64,000 nucleotides of DNA from Streptomyces sp. BK208 (GCF_004364245.1 NZ_SOAV01000009.1:1-64000), one strand, 5' to 3'; shown: positions 11,130 through 19,913, numbered from the stretch's first letter. A program made the numbers and translations. Notes: a model not told the origin generated them from the letters alone.

Positions 11130-11621
11130 GTGGAGTTCGACGTCACGATCGAGATCCCGAAGGGTTCGCGGAACAAGTACGAGGTGGACCACGAGACCGG
11201 TCGTATCCGCCTGGACCGCCGCCTGTTCACCTCGACCGCCTACCCGACCGACTACGGCTTCGTCGAGAACACCCTCGGCGAGGACGGCGACCCGCTGGAC
11301 GCGCTGGTCATCCTGGACGAGCCGACCTTCCCGGGCTGCCTCATCCGCTGCCGCGCGATCGGCATGTTCCGGATGACGGACGAGGCCGGCGGCGACGACA
11401 AGCTGCTGTGCGTGCCGTCGACCGACCCGCGCGTGGAGCACCTGCGTGACATCCACCACGTGTCGGAGTTCGACCGCCTGGAGATCCAGCACTTCTTCGA
11501 GGTCTACAAGGACCTGGAGCCCGGCAAGTCCGTCGAGGGCGCCGACTGGGTGGGCCGTACCGAGGCCGAGGCCGAGATCGAGCGGTCGTACAAGCGTTTC
11601 AAGGACCAGGGCGGCCACTGA
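11130..11621 (+). CDS. ppa: Inorganic pyrophosphatase
   Basis: Hydrolyses pyrophosphate to phosphate in the cytoplasm, pulling biosynthetic reactions forward. Family I signature residues are present: [13 protein letters not shown], the aspartate cluster [10 protein letters not shown], and the late Lys/Tyr pair in [10 protein letters not shown] use GTG 11130 ([13 protein letters not shown]), preceded by GGAGGAG at 11118-11124, which gives 163 residues, normal for bacterial hexameric Ppa. The ATG at 11106 is too far upstream of the conserved start. A strong terminator follows. Confidence 0.96.
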   Translation: MEFDVTIEIPKGSRNKYEVDHETGRIRLDRRLFTSTAYPTDYGFVENTLGEDGDPLDALVILDEPTFPGCLIRCRAIGMFRMTDEAGGDDKLLCVPSTDPRVEHLRDIHHVSEFDRLEIQHFFEVYKDLEPGKSVEGADWVGRTEAEAEIERSYKRFKDQGGH

Positions 11622-11638
11622 CCAGGCACCCTTCCCGC

Positions 11639-11670
11639 AACGGGCCGCACGCACCCGCGTGCGGCCCGTT
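11639..11670 (+). terminator. Terminator after ppa
   Basis: Perfect 14-bp stem AACGGGCCGCACGC (11639-11652), loop ACCC, then its complement at 11657-11670. It begins 17 bases after the ppa stop codon. Confidence 0.85.
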
Positions 11671-11734
11671 CGCGTTTGAGTGGCCATACTGAGGTCAGCA
11701 GGTGGGTGTGGTCGTACCAGGGAGCGTTGCGCAG

Positions 11735-13444
11735 GTGACGGAGGCGGAGGACCCCAAGCCGCAGTCGGACGAGGCTCGCAGTGCCTTCCGGCAGCCCGGC
11801 GGGACCGTGGCGTCCATCGACGGCGAGTCGTCGACGACGTCGGAGTTCGAGATCCCGCAAGGGCTCGCCGTCCCGCGACACGCCGGTGGCGAGTCCGAGA
11901 CGACCTCGGAGTTCGCGCTCCCCGACGGTCTGGAGGCGCCGCAGGCCACGCCCGCGGACGCCGAGGGTTCGGCGTTCACCATGCCGAGCACGCACAGCGC
12001 GTGGACCGCCCCGGCCACCTTCACCCCGGCGAGCGGCTTCCCCGCGGTGAGCCTCGCCGATGTGCCCTGGCAGGACCGGATGCGCGCCATGCTGCGCATG
12101 CCGGTGGCGGAGCGGCCCGCGCCCGAGCCGTCGCAGCGGCACGACGACGAGACCGGCCCCGCCGTGCCGCGCGTGCTCGACCTGACGCTGCGTATCGGGG
12201 AGCTGCTGCTGGCGGGCGGTGAGGGCGCCGAGGACGTGGAGGCGGCCATGTTCGCCGTCTGCCGGTCCTACGGCCTGGACCGCTGCGAGCCGAACGTCAC
12301 CTTCACCCTGCTGTCGATCTCCCACCAGCCGTCCCTGGTCGAGGACCCGGTGACGGCGTCGCGGACGGTACGCCGCCGCGGCACCGACTACACCCGGCTC
12401 GCGGCCGTCTTCCACCTGGTGGACGACCTCAGCGACCCGGACACGAGCATCTCCCTGGAGGAGGCCTACCGGCGCCTCGCGGAGATCCGCCGAAACAGAC
12501 ACCCGTACCCCACCTGGGTACTCACCATGGCGAGCGGTCTGCTCGCGGGCGGGGCCTCGCTGCTCGTCGGTGGTGGGCTGACCGTCTTCTTCGCGGCGAT
12601 GTTCGGCTCGATGCTCGGCGACCGGCTGGCGTGGCTGTGCGCCGGGCGCGGGCTGCCGGAGTTCTATCAGTTCGCGGTCGCGGCGATGCCGCCCGCGGCG
12701 ATGGGCGTCGTGCTGACCGTGACCCACGTCGACGTGAAGGCGTCGGCGGTCATCACCGGTGGGCTGTTCGCGCTGCTGCCCGGGCGGGCGCTGGTCGCGG
12801 GGGTGCAGGACGGCCTGACCGGCTTCTACATCACCGCCGCCGCACGTCTGCTGGAGGTCATGTACTTCTTCGTCAGCATCGTCGCCGGGGTGCTGGTGGT
12901 GCTGTACTTCGGTGTCCAGCTGGGCGCCGAGCTCAACCCGGACGCCAAGCTGGGCACCGGTGACGACCCGTTCGTGCAGATCTTCGCCTCGATGCTGCTG
13001 TCGCTGGCCTTCGCCATCCTGCTCCAGCAGGAGCGGGCCACCGTGCTGGCGGTCACCCTGAACGGTGGCGTCGCCTGGTGCGTGTACGGCGCCATGAACT
13101 ACGCCGGCGACATCTCACCGGTGGCCTCCACGGCCGCCGCGGCGGGGCTGGTGGGCCTGTTCGGGCAGCTGATGTCCCGGTACCGGTTCGCGTCGGCGCT
13201 GCCGTACACCACTGCGGCGATCGGGCCGCTGCTGCCCGGTTCGGCGACGTACTTCGGTCTGCTGGGCATCGCGCAGGGCAAGGTCGACGCGGGGCTGCTG
13301 TCGCTGTCCAACGCGGTGGCGCTGGCGATGGCCATCGCCATCGGGGTGAACCTGGGCGGGGAGATCTCCCGGCTGTTCCTGAGGGTGCCCGGCGCCGCGA
13401 GTGCGGCGGGACGCCGGGCGGCCAAGCGGACGCGAGGTTTCTAG
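11735..13444 (+). CDS. ThrE-type threonine/serine exporter family protein
   Basis: Large membrane protein: about 150 hydrophilic, low-complexity residues (repeated SSTTSEF/ESETTSEF-like stretches), then the ThrE domain (RVLDLTLRIGELLLAGGEGAEDVEAAM) with about ten transmembrane segments, including GLFALLPGRALVAGVQDGLTG and YTTAAIGPLLPGSATYFG. The family includes the Corynebacterium threonine exporter; substrate here is unproven. I prefer GTG 11735 (VTEAEDPKPQ), 10 nt after GGAG; GTG 11702 is also open. The stop TAG at 13442-13444 overlaps the convergent DedA stop in a CTAG palindrome. Confidence 0.9.
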   Translation: MTEAEDPKPQSDEARSAFRQPGGTVASIDGESSTTSEFEIPQGLAVPRHAGGESETTSEFALPDGLEAPQATPADAEGSAFTMPSTHSAWTAPATFTPASGFPAVSLADVPWQDRMRAMLRMPVAERPAPEPSQRHDDETGPAVPRVLDLTLRIGELLLAGGEGAEDVEAAMFAVCRSYGLDRCEPNVTFTLLSISHQPSLVEDPVTASRTVRRRGTDYTRLAAVFHLVDDLSDPDTSISLEEAYRRLAEIRRNRHPYPTWVLTMASGLLAGGASLLVGGGLTVFFAAMFGSMLGDRLAWLCAGRGLPEFYQFAVAAMPPAAMGVVLTVTHVDVKASAVITGGLFALLPGRALVAGVQDGLTGFYITAAARLLEVMYFFVSIVAGVLVVLYFGVQLGAELNPDAKLGTGDDPFVQIFASMLLSLAFAILLQQERATVLAVTLNGGVAWCVYGAMNYAGDISPVASTAAAAGLVGLFGQLMSRYRFASALPYTTAAIGPLLPGSATYFGLLGIAQGKVDAGLLSLSNAVALAMAIAIGVNLGGEISRLFLRVPGAASAAGRRAAKRTRGF

Positions 13445-14358
13445 CGGCCCTGGTTGTACGGGTACTGGTCGCCGTACTGCTGGTGCCGGTCGCCGTACTG
13501 CTGATGCCCGTCGCCGTACCCCTGCGGGTGCTGCGGGGCGTACGGCTGCTGCGGGGGCTGCTGGGCGTACGGCTGCTGCGGGGGCTGCCGGTACTGCTGC
13601 GGCTGCTGGTACTGCTGCGGCTGCTGCGGCTGGTCGTAGGGGTCCACCCGGCGCAGCTGCGTCGTGGCGTCGTCCATGACCGGGTACGCGGGCTGGTGCT
13701 GCTGCGGAGCCTGCGGGGCCGGTCCGGCCGCCGCGGCGCGCCGCTTCTTCTTGCGCTCGCGCAGGTACTCGACGGCGATCGGGACGACCGAGACCAGGAC
13801 GATCAGGACGAGGATGGCCTCGACGTTGGTCCGGATGGCCTCGATCTGGCCGAGCCAGTAGCCCGCGAGGGTGACGCCGGTGCCCCAGGCGACGCCGCCG
13901 ATGAGGTTGTACGTGAGGAAGGTGCGGTACTTCATGCGTCCGGCGCCCGCCACGATGGGGGCGAAGGTGCGCACGATGGGCACGAAGCGGGCCAGGACGA
14001 TCGCCTTGGGGCCGTACTTCTCCATGAACTCGTGCGCCTTCTCCAGGTTCTCCTGTTTGAAGAGCTTGGAGTTGGGGCGGCTGAAGAGCTTCGGGCCGAA
14101 GAACTTGCCGATCATGTAACCGACTTGGTCGCCGAGGACGGCGGCGGCCACGATCAGGGCGCACACCAGCCACAGCGGCTGGCTGATGTACTGGCCCTGG
14201 GCGACGAAGAGGCCCGCGGTGAACAGCAGCGAGTCACCGGGCAGGAACGCGAAGAGTCCCGACTCGGCGAAGACGATGAGCAGGATGCCGGGCAGGCTGA
14301 ACGTCTCGATCAGATAGTCCGGACTGATCCACTCGGGACCGAGCGCAAGGGTGGTCAC
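13441..14358 (-). CDS. DedA family membrane protein with Gln/Pro/Tyr-rich tail
   Basis: DedA/VTT proteins are membrane proteins involved in lipid carrier recycling and envelope homeostasis. Visible are the re-entrant signature FAESGLFAFLPGDSLLFTAG, the loop ARFVPIVRTFAPIVAGAGRM and four to five hydrophobic segments up to about residue 195. A basic stretch (RERKKKRR) is followed by about 80 residues of Gln/Pro/Tyr-rich repeats (QYQQPQQYRQPPQQPYAQQ and similar), probably disordered and cytoplasmic. The start is GTG 14358 with AGGAG 9 nt upstream. The family body is usually about 200 residues, so the tail is an addition. Confidence 0.9.
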   Translation of the reverse strand: MTTLALGPEWISPDYLIETFSLPGILLIVFAESGLFAFLPGDSLLFTAGLFVAQGQYISQPLWLVCALIVAAAVLGDQVGYMIGKFFGPKLFSRPNSKLFKQENLEKAHEFMEKYGPKAIVLARFVPIVRTFAPIVAGAGRMKYRTFLTYNLIGGVAWGTGVTLAGYWLGQIEAIRTNVEAILVLIVLVSVVPIAVEYLRERKKKRRAAAAGPAPQAPQQHQPAYPVMDDATTQLRRVDPYDQPQQPQQYQQPQQYRQPPQQPYAQQPPQQPYAPQHPQGYGDGHQQYGDRHQQYGDQYPYNQGR

Positions 14359-14492
14359 GGGTTGTGGCTCCTGCTGCTGGGGGGAGGCGGGCTGGACCTG
14401 GCTGCCCAAACGTACAACGCGGCCGCGGCGCCCCGGGTTCCACGGGGCGTCCTGGGGTGCGCCGACACGTTCCCGGGGGAAACCTGAGAACC

Positions 14493-14858
14493 ATGGGTAT
14501 TGAAGAATACGGCGGCGGCCAGGACCCGCAGCCCGACGTGCTCGTGGTGACCACGAACGACCTGCCGGGCCACCGGGTGCAGGAGGTGCTCGGTGAGGTC
14601 TTCGGGCTGACCGTGCGTTCCCGGCACCTGGGGAGCCAGATCGGCGCCGGGCTGAAGTCCCTGGTCGGCGGTGAGCTGCGCGGCCTCACCAAGACGCTGG
14701 TCGAGACCCGCAACCAGGCGATGGAGCGGCTCGTCGAGCAGGCCCGCGCGCGGGGCGCCAACGCGGTGCTGTCCTTCCGCTTCGACGTGACGGAGGCGGC
14801 GGACGTGGGCACGGAGGTCTGCGCGTACGGGACGGCGGTGGTCGTGGCCCGGGAGTGA
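14493..14858 (+). CDS. YbjQ/UPF0145 family protein
   Basis: Small cytoplasmic protein (121 residues) of the YbjQ (DUF74) family: VVTTNDLPGHRVQEVLGEVFGLTVRS, LVETRNQAMERLVEQARARGANAVLSFRFD, and a hydrophobic C-terminal strand YGTAVVV. Structures of homologues form pentamers; a metal-related role has been suggested but is not established. The start ATG 14493 follows GGGGGA by 13 nt. It is a single gene between the divergent DedA gene and the convergent tipA. Confidence 0.88.
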   Translation: MGIEEYGGGQDPQPDVLVVTTNDLPGHRVQEVLGEVFGLTVRSRHLGSQIGAGLKSLVGGELRGLTKTLVETRNQAMERLVEQARARGANAVLSFRFDVTEAADVGTEVCAYGTAVVVARE

Positions 14859-14879
14859 GACCCGTGCCACGACCACCGT

Positions 14880-15314
14880 TCAGGAGGTGTGCCGGACGGC
14901 GTTGGCGAGGATCGCGTCGCGCATGTAGGCGGCGAGGCCCGGCTTGGCGGCGTCGATGTTTCGCGTGAAACGTTCGTCCGAGACGTACATCTCCCCCAGG
15001 CAGGTGTGCATCTCGTACCCGCAGTCGTAGTGGTTGCGGGCGATGCTCCGCCGGTGGTCCTCGGCGGCGTCCATGGCCCCCTCGGAGTCGGCGGGCTCAC
15101 CGGCGTCCATCAGGGCGACGAAGCGCCGGGTGAGCGCGTCGGCCTCGTCCTGGACGCGCTGCCAGTCCTCCTTGGTGTACGAGGCGGTCTTCTCCTTCGA
15201 CTGGCGGTAGGCGTCGGTGTTCCCCCAGCGTTCCCGGACCTCCTCCTCGTACTGGTCGGGGTCGAAGTCGCCGAAGACCTCGAACTTCTCCTCGGGCGTG
15301 AGGTTGATGCCCAT
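14880..15314 (-). other. tipAS: Internal start giving TipAS (ligand-binding form)
   Basis: ATG at 15312-15314 (codon 110 of tipA) is preceded by a good ribosome-binding site, GGAGG at 15323-15327, eight bases upstream. Initiation here yields a 144-residue protein (MGINLTPEEKFEV...) lacking the DNA-binding domain. This in-frame alternative start is established for S. lividans tipA; here I see the same arrangement in sequence. Confidence 0.85.
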
Positions 15315-15641
15315 GCTGTGCGCCTCCATGGCGTGCTCCACGGCCGCCGCCATCCTCTCCAGCTTCTCGATCCGGGCGGTCAGCAGGTCGTGCTGGCGGC
15401 GCAGGTGCGCGCGCGGGTCCGCGGCCGGGTCGTCGAGCAGGGCGGCGACCTCGTCGAGCGGGAAGCCCAGCTCCCGGTAGAACAGGACCTGCTGCAGCCG
15501 GTCGAGGTCGGCGTCGCTGTAGCGCCGGTGGCCCGCGTGGCTGCGCTCGCTGGGTACGAGCAGGCCGATGTCGTCGTAGTGGTGCAGCGTGCGCACCGTC
15601 ACTCCGGCGAAGCCGGCCACCTGTCCCACGGAGTAGCTCAC
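14880..15641 (-). CDS. tipA: Thiopeptide-responsive MerR-family activator TipAL
   Basis: TipAL activates its own promoter after covalently binding thiopeptide antibiotics such as thiostrepton. The 253-residue product has an N-terminal MerR winged-helix (SVGQVAGFAGVTVRTLHHYD), a coiled-coil linker (about 77-108), and the TipAS ligand domain from Met110. The drug-binding region YDCGYEMHTCLG places Cys at 207 and 214; Cys214 is the attachment residue known from S. lividans. Length and numbering match that protein. The start is GTG 15641 with AAGGAG five bases upstream. No translation frame damage is seen. Confidence 0.95.
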   Translation of the reverse strand: MSYSVGQVAGFAGVTVRTLHHYDDIGLLVPSERSHAGHRRYSDADLDRLQQVLFYRELGFPLDEVAALLDDPAADPRAHLRRQHDLLTARIEKLERMAAAVEHAMEAHSMGINLTPEEKFEVFGDFDPDQYEEEVRERWGNTDAYRQSKEKTASYTKEDWQRVQDEADALTRRFVALMDAGEPADSEGAMDAAEDHRRSIARNHYDCGYEMHTCLGEMYVSDERFTRNIDAAKPGLAAYMRDAILANAVRHTS

Positions 15642-15667
15642 TCCCGCTCCTTTCCCTGACGCCCTTC

Positions 15668-15698
15668 ACGGTGCCGCCTCACGTGACGTGAGGTGCAA
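15668..15698 (-). promoter_or_regulatory. tipA promoter and TipAL operator
   Basis: On the minus strand, -35 TTGCAC (15693-15698) and a -10 region CACCGT (15668-15673) are separated by 19 bp, the overlong spacing of MerR-type promoters. The spacer begins with a 17-bp palindrome CCTCACGTCACGTGAGG (15677-15693), the expected TipAL binding site. It closely resembles the known thiostrepton-inducible tipA promoter. Confidence 0.85.
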
Positions 15699-15814
15699 GC
15701 CCGGGCGCGAGCCCCGCGCGTGAGGTGCGGGCCCGGGCGGGCCCCGCCTCCCCGCCGTGCGGCCCGGTACGTCCCCGGGTGCGGGGTCGGGGGCGCCCGC
15801 CTACCGTCGGTCGT

Positions 15815-17242
15815 ATGCCACTGCATCACGGGCCCCACCCGCCGCAGGACGACGACCGGGACCGACGCCGGCTCGCCGTGAACCCGTTCCACGCGACCGC
15901 GGACCCCCTCGGCGGCATGACCGAGGCGCCGCCCACGCACCGCATCCCCGACACTCCCCTGCCGCCCGAGACGGCGTACCGCCTCGTCCACGACGAGCTG
16001 ATGCTGGACGGCAACGCGCGGCTGAACCTGGCCACCTTCGTCACCACCTGGATGGAGCCGCAGGCCGGGGTGCTGATGAGCGAGTGCCGGGACAAGAACA
16101 TGATCGACAAGGACGAGTACCCGCGCACCGCCGAGCTGGAGCGGCGCTGCGTGGCGATGCTCGCCGGCCTGTGGCACGCGCCCGACCCCGAGGCGGTCGT
16201 GGGCTGCTCGACGACCGGGTCGAGCGAGGCGTGCATGCTGGCCGGGATGGCGCTGAAGCGGCGCTGGGCGGTGCGCAACGCCGACCGGTACCCGGCGAAG
16301 GACGTGCGGCCCAATCTCGTGATGGGCGTGAACGTCCAGGTCTGCTGGGAGAAGTTCTGCACCTTCTGGGAGGTGGAGGCCCGGCAGGTCCCGATGGAGG
16401 GCGACCGCTTCCACCTGGACCCGCAGGCCGCCGCCGAGCTGTGCGACGAGAACACCATCGGGGTCGTCGGCATCCTGGGCTCCACCTTCGACGGTTCCTA
16501 CGAGCCGATCGCCGACCTGTGCGCGGCGCTTGACGCCCTCCAGGAGCGGACCGGCCTCGACATCCCGGTGCACGTCGACGGGGCCTCCGGCGCCATGGTC
16601 GCGCCGTTCCTCGACGAGGACCTCGTCTGGGACTTCCGGCTGCCGAGGGTCGCATCGATCAACACCTCGGGGCACAAGTACGGACTGGTCTACCCCGGGG
16701 TCGGCTGGGCGCTGTGGCGGGACGCCCAGGCCCTTCCCGAGGAGCTGGTGTTCCGGGTCAACTACCTGGGCGGCGACATGCCGACGTTCGCGCTGAACTT
16801 CTCCCGGCCCGGCGCGCAGGTGGTCGCGCAGTACTACACGTTCCTGCGGCTGGGCCGCGAGGGCTACCGGGCCGTGCAGCAGAACGCGCGGGACATCGCG
16901 GGCTCCCTCGCGCGGCGGGTGGCGGCGCTGGACGACTTCCGGCTGCTGACGCGCGGCGAGGAGCTGCCGGTGTTCGCCTTCACGACGGCCGACGACGTGA
17001 CGGCGTACGACGTCTTCGACGTGTCCCGGCGGCTGCGGGAGGAGGGCTGGCTGGTGCCGGCGTACACCTTCCCGCCGCACCGCGAGGACCTGTCGGTGCT
17101 GCGGGTGGTGTGCCGCAACGGCTTCTCGGCGGACATGGCGGACCTGCTCGTCGAGGACCTGGAGCGACTGCTGCCCGAGCTGCGGCGGCAGCCAGGTCCG
17201 GTGACCCGGGACAAGGGCGCGGCGACCGGGTTCCACCACTAG
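15815..17242 (+). CDS. gad: Glutamate decarboxylase (PLP-dependent)
   Basis: Decarboxylates glutamate to GABA with pyridoxal phosphate. In the 475-residue product: cofactor region CSTTGSSEACMLAG (131-144), VHVDGASGAMVAPF (252-265), and the Schiff-base lysine in NTSGHKYGL (Lys288). The C-terminus lacks an obvious calmodulin-type extension. ATG 15815 starts MPLHHGPHPPQ; no strong ribosome site is seen, and the upstream open frame overlaps the tipA control region. The TAG stop (17240-17242) lies inside the CTAG end of the adjoining MITE-like element, so the element may have supplied or preserved the stop. Confidence 0.94.
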   Translation: MPLHHGPHPPQDDDRDRRRLAVNPFHATADPLGGMTEAPPTHRIPDTPLPPETAYRLVHDELMLDGNARLNLATFVTTWMEPQAGVLMSECRDKNMIDKDEYPRTAELERRCVAMLAGLWHAPDPEAVVGCSTTGSSEACMLAGMALKRRWAVRNADRYPAKDVRPNLVMGVNVQVCWEKFCTFWEVEARQVPMEGDRFHLDPQAAAELCDENTIGVVGILGSTFDGSYEPIADLCAALDALQERTGLDIPVHVDGASGAMVAPFLDEDLVWDFRLPRVASINTSGHKYGLVYPGVGWALWRDAQALPEELVFRVNYLGGDMPTFALNFSRPGAQVVAQYYTFLRLGREGYRAVQQNARDIAGSLARRVAALDDFRLLTRGEELPVFAFTTADDVTAYDVFDVSRRLREEGWLVPAYTFPPHREDLSVLRVVCRNGFSADMADLLVEDLERLLPELRRQPGPVTRDKGAATGFHH

Positions 17243-17329
17243 GGGGTGTCGTTTGGATCTTGCCGTGGGTCGCGTCGGCAACAGGGCACCGTCGCCCGGA
17301 GCCGACCTGATCCGAACGACACCCCCTAG
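17239..17329. mobile_element. 91-bp MITE-like element with CTAG ends
   Basis: Terminal inverted repeats start at 17239 (CTAGGGGGTGTCGTTTGGAT) and, reversed, at 17329, matching at 20 of 21 positions. Both ends are CTAG, which could be the target duplication. The interior (about 17271-17307) forms a GC-rich hairpin and encodes nothing. The ends resemble those of short non-autonomous IS5-like elements I recall from Streptomyces intergenic regions. No transposase is present. Confidence 0.7.
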
Positions 17330-17371
17330 GCACCGGCGGGCGCCGTACGCTGCTGCCGCCGGTACCGGGGT

Positions 17372-17406
17372 CCGGTCGGCAACCGGGCGCCTTCGCCCGG
17401 AACCGG
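17372..17406. terminator. Two-part GC hairpin resembling the MITE interior
   Basis: Inner stem CCGGGCG/CGCCCGG with a CCTT loop is nested in an outer CCGGT/ACCGG pairing. It lies between the convergent gad and ABC permease genes, so it could terminate either. Its sequence is strikingly like the interior hairpin of the adjacent element. Confidence 0.6.
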
Positions 17407-17457
17407 CCAGGCCCGGCCCGGGCGGCATCCCCCCGGACCGCGCCCCGGTCCGGCGCG

Positions 17458-18252
17458 TCAGCGGCTGAGCCGGCCGAACCTCGCCACCGCCAGCGGGAAG
17501 AACACCGCGAGCAGCGCCAGCGGCCAGGCGATGGCCGCCCAGACGTGCCCCGCCTCGCCGCCGGGGCTGCCGAAGAGGTCGCGGACGGCCGTGGCGGTCT
17601 GGGACATCGGGTTCCACTGGACGACCGTGCCGAGCCAGCCCGGCATGGAGCCGGGAGCGGCGAAGGCGTTGGAGAGGAAGCCGACCGGCCAGACCAGGAT
17701 CTGCACCGCCTGCACCAGCTCGGGCTTGCCGGCCACCAGGGCCAGGAAGATGCCGATCCAGAGCATGGCGAAGCGGAACAGGAGGAGCAGGCCGATCGCG
17801 CCCAGGAAGGCGCCGGGGCCGCCGTGGGCGCGCCAGCCGAGCGCGTACCCGACACCGGTCAGCACGGCGAGGCCGAGCGCCGACTGGAGCATGTCGGCGG
17901 CGGAGCGGCCCACCAGGACCGCGCCGTTCGTCATCGGCAGCGAGCGGAAGCGGTCGACGACGCCCTTGTTGAGGTCCTGGGTGACGGCGATCATGGTGCC
18001 CTCCAGGCCGAAGGCCATGGTGAGCGCCAGCATGCCGGGGACCAGGTAGTCGATGTACTCCCCGCTCACGCCCCGGCCGCCGCCGACCAGGTAGCCGAAC
18101 ATCAGCAGCAGCATCACCGGGAAGGCCAGGCTGACGACGACCGTCACGGGCTGCCGTCCCCAGCGGGCCAGTTCCCGGCGGGTCATGGTCCAGGAGTCGG
18201 ACAGGGCGTGGGTCACAGGGGTGCTGCCGGGGGTCATGGTGCCGGTGCTCAC
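17458..18252 (-). CDS. ABC-2 type transporter permease
   Basis: Permease of a drug-type (DrrB-like) ABC exporter, 264 residues with six hydrophobic segments, including [35 protein letters not shown] and [20 protein letters not shown]. The ABC-2 signature stretch [20 protein letters not shown] is intact. The start is a GTG overlapping the ATPase stop (GTGA), so the two subunits are coupled. Substrate cannot be inferred beyond export of a hydrophobic compound or antibiotic. Confidence 0.92.
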   Translation of the reverse strand: MSTGTMTPGSTPVTHALSDSWTMTRRELARWGRQPVTVVVSLAFPVMLLLMFGYLVGGGRGVSGEYIDYLVPGMLALTMAFGLEGTMIAVTQDLNKGVVDRFRSLPMTNGAVLVGRSAADMLQSALGLAVLTGVGYALGWRAHGGPGAFLGAIGLLLLFRFAMLWIGIFLALVAGKPELVQAVQILVWPVGFLSNAFAAPGSMPGWLGTVVQWNPMSQTATAVRDLFGSPGGEAGHVWAAIAWPLALLAVFFPLAVARFGRLSR

Positions 18253-19190
18253 ACGGTCTCCTTCGTGCGGTCGGTGAGGTGCAGGAACACCTCGTCGAGG
18301 GTGGGGCGGCGCAGTGCCACGTCCTCGGCCTCGATGCCGGCCTCCTCCAGCGCGCGCAGGACACCGGAGAGGGCCGCCATCCGGTCGGTGACCGGGGCGC
18401 TGAGCAGCCGGCGGTCGGTGTCGACCCGGACGCCGGTCAGCGGCAGCAGGGCGACCGCGGCGCCCAGCTGACCGGCGTCGCGCAGGACGACGTCGACGCG
18501 GTCGCCGCCCGTGGCCGCCTTGAGCTCGTCCGCCGTCCCGTCGGCGACGACCCGGCCCGCGTCGACGACCGAGATGCGGTCGGCGAGCTGGTCGGCCTCC
18601 TCCAGGTACTGGGTGGTGAGCAGGACCGTCGTGCCGGCGCCGACCAGGGAGCGGACGGAGTCCCACACCTCGGCGCGGCCGCGCGGGTCGAGGCCGGTGG
18701 TGGGTTCGTCCAGGAAGAGGACCTCCGGTTCGGTGATGAGCGAGGCGGCCAGGTCCAGGCGGCGCCGCATGCCTCCGCTGTAGGCGCCGACCGGCTTGCG
18801 TCCGGTGTCGGCGAGGTCGAAGCGGGCGAGCAGCTCGTCGGCACGCGCGCGTGCCCGCCGGGCGCCCAGGTGGTGGAGGCGGCCGAACATCTCCAGGTTC
18901 TGCCGCCCGCCCAGTTCCTCGTCGAGTGCCGCGTGCTGGCCGAGCAGGCCGATGCGCAGCCGTACCGCGTACGCCTCGGAGACGACGTCGTGCCCGGCCA
19001 CCTCGACGCGGCCCGCGTCGGGGCGCAGCAGGGTCGAGAGGATCCGGACCAGGGTGGTCTTGCCCGCTCCGTTCGGGCCCAGCACGCCGTGCACCGTGCC
19101 CCGTGCGACGGTCAGGTCCAGTCCGTCCAGCGCGTTCTTGCTGCCGTATCTCTTGCGTGCACCTTCGACGGTGATCGCCGCGTCGGCCAC
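18249..19190 (-). CDS. ABC transporter ATP-binding protein (DrrA family)
   Basis: Nucleotide-binding subunit (313 residues): Walker [12 protein letters not shown]-loop [15 protein letters not shown], signature [12 protein letters not shown], Walker [13 protein letters not shown], and H-loop replaced by TTQYLEEAD, as in DrrA-type exporters. The C-terminal extension [10 protein letters not shown]...[10 protein letters not shown] is typical of this group. I prefer GTG 19190 because GAGGGGGAG lies five bases upstream; GTG 19196 sits within that ribosome site. It is followed by its permease and preceded by a PadR gene. Confidence 0.93.
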   Translation of the reverse strand: MADAAITVEGARKRYGSKNALDGLDLTVARGTVHGVLGPNGAGKTTLVRILSTLLRPDAGRVEVAGHDVVSEAYAVRLRIGLLGQHAALDEELGGRQNLEMFGRLHHLGARRARARADELLARFDLADTGRKPVGAYSGGMRRRLDLAASLITEPEVLFLDEPTTGLDPRGRAEVWDSVRSLVGAGTTVLLTTQYLEEADQLADRISVVDAGRVVADGTADELKAATGGDRVDVVLRDAGQLGAAVALLPLTGVRVDTDRRLLSAPVTDRMAALSGVLRALEEAGIEAEDVALRRPTLDEVFLHLTDRTKETV

Positions 19191-19217
19191 TGCCACTCCC
19201 CCTCGGCACCACTAGAC

Positions 19218-19269
19218 AACTTTGACTACTTGCTCGAAGGTAATGCCCCGCCCGCGATTGGTCAAACTT
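19218..19269 (-). promoter_or_regulatory. Candidate ABC-operon promoter with PadR-type inverted repeat
   Basis: Minus-strand -35 TTGACC (19260-19265) and -10 TACCTT (19237-19242) have a 17-bp spacer. AACTTTGAC (19218-19226) and GTCAAACTT (19261-19269) form an inverted repeat with one mismatch that brackets the promoter, as expected of a repressor site. The adjacent PadR regulator is the likely ligand-responsive repressor; this is inference. Confidence 0.6.
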
Positions 19270-19271
19270 GA

Positions 19272-19913
19272 TTAGTAAGCGTCTCCGTCATGCGGCCGCC
19301 CCGCCGCGAAGGGGTTCTCCTCGCCCTCGGCGAGCACACCGACGAACGGCTCGCCCTCGCCGGCGAAGGTGTACGCGCCGCCCCGGACGCGCTCGATGAG
19401 GCCGCGGGTCCACTCTGCGCCCGAGTCGGCCGAGTGGACCCAGTAGTTCATGACCTCGCCGATGTGCCCGTACTGGCCGGGCCCCTCGGCCGGCATGTAG
19501 TACTCGGTGACGGCGCCCCGCCATTCCTCGATCTTCCGCACCCGCTCCTCCAGGAGCGCCAGGGCCTCCTCGCGCGGCAGGTCGACCATGAAGCCGAGCG
19601 CAGCGGTGAGCACGTCGGGCCGCTGGTCGTAGGCGGTGAGGTAGGAGCGGAGCAGGGTGAGGTACTCCTCGGTGCCCTGCTCGGTGATCTCGTACTCCAC
19701 GCGCGGCGGCCCGCCCGCCGTGGACGGCGCGATCTCGTGCGCGAGGAGCAGGCCCTGCTTCGCCATCTGCTTCAGCGCGTGGTAGATCGACCCGGGCTTG
19801 GCGTTGGACCACTCGTGCGCGCCCCAGTACTCCAGGTCGTTGCGCACCTGGTAGCCGTGGGCCCGCCCGTGCTGGCGGACCGCGCCGAGCACGAGAAGAC
19901 GGATCGCTGACAT
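19272..19913 (-). CDS. PadR family transcriptional regulator
   Basis: 213 residues: an N-terminal winged helix ([53 protein letters not shown]) followed by a Vir_C-like C-terminal helical domain ([25 protein letters not shown]). PadR proteins are often repressors of neighbouring transporter genes. It lies directly upstream of, and in line with, the ABC genes, with a promoter in the 80-bp gap. Start is ATG 19913. Confidence 0.92.
   Translation of the reverse strand: MSAIRLLVLGAVRQHGRAHGYQVRNDLEYWGAHEWSNAKPGSIYHALKQMAKQGLLLAHEIAPSTAGGPPRVEYEITEQGTEEYLTLLRSYLTAYDQRPDVLTAALGFMVDLPREEALALLEERVRKIEEWRGAVTEYYMPAEGPGQYGHIGEVMNYWVHSADSGAEWTRGLIERVRGGAYTFAGEGEPFVGVLAEGEENPFAAGRPHDGDAY

Noticed and set aside
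17458-19913. ABC transporter and PadR as part of an antibiotic cluster
   Set aside because: No biosynthetic genes on either side; a stand-alone resistance or efflux unit is enough.
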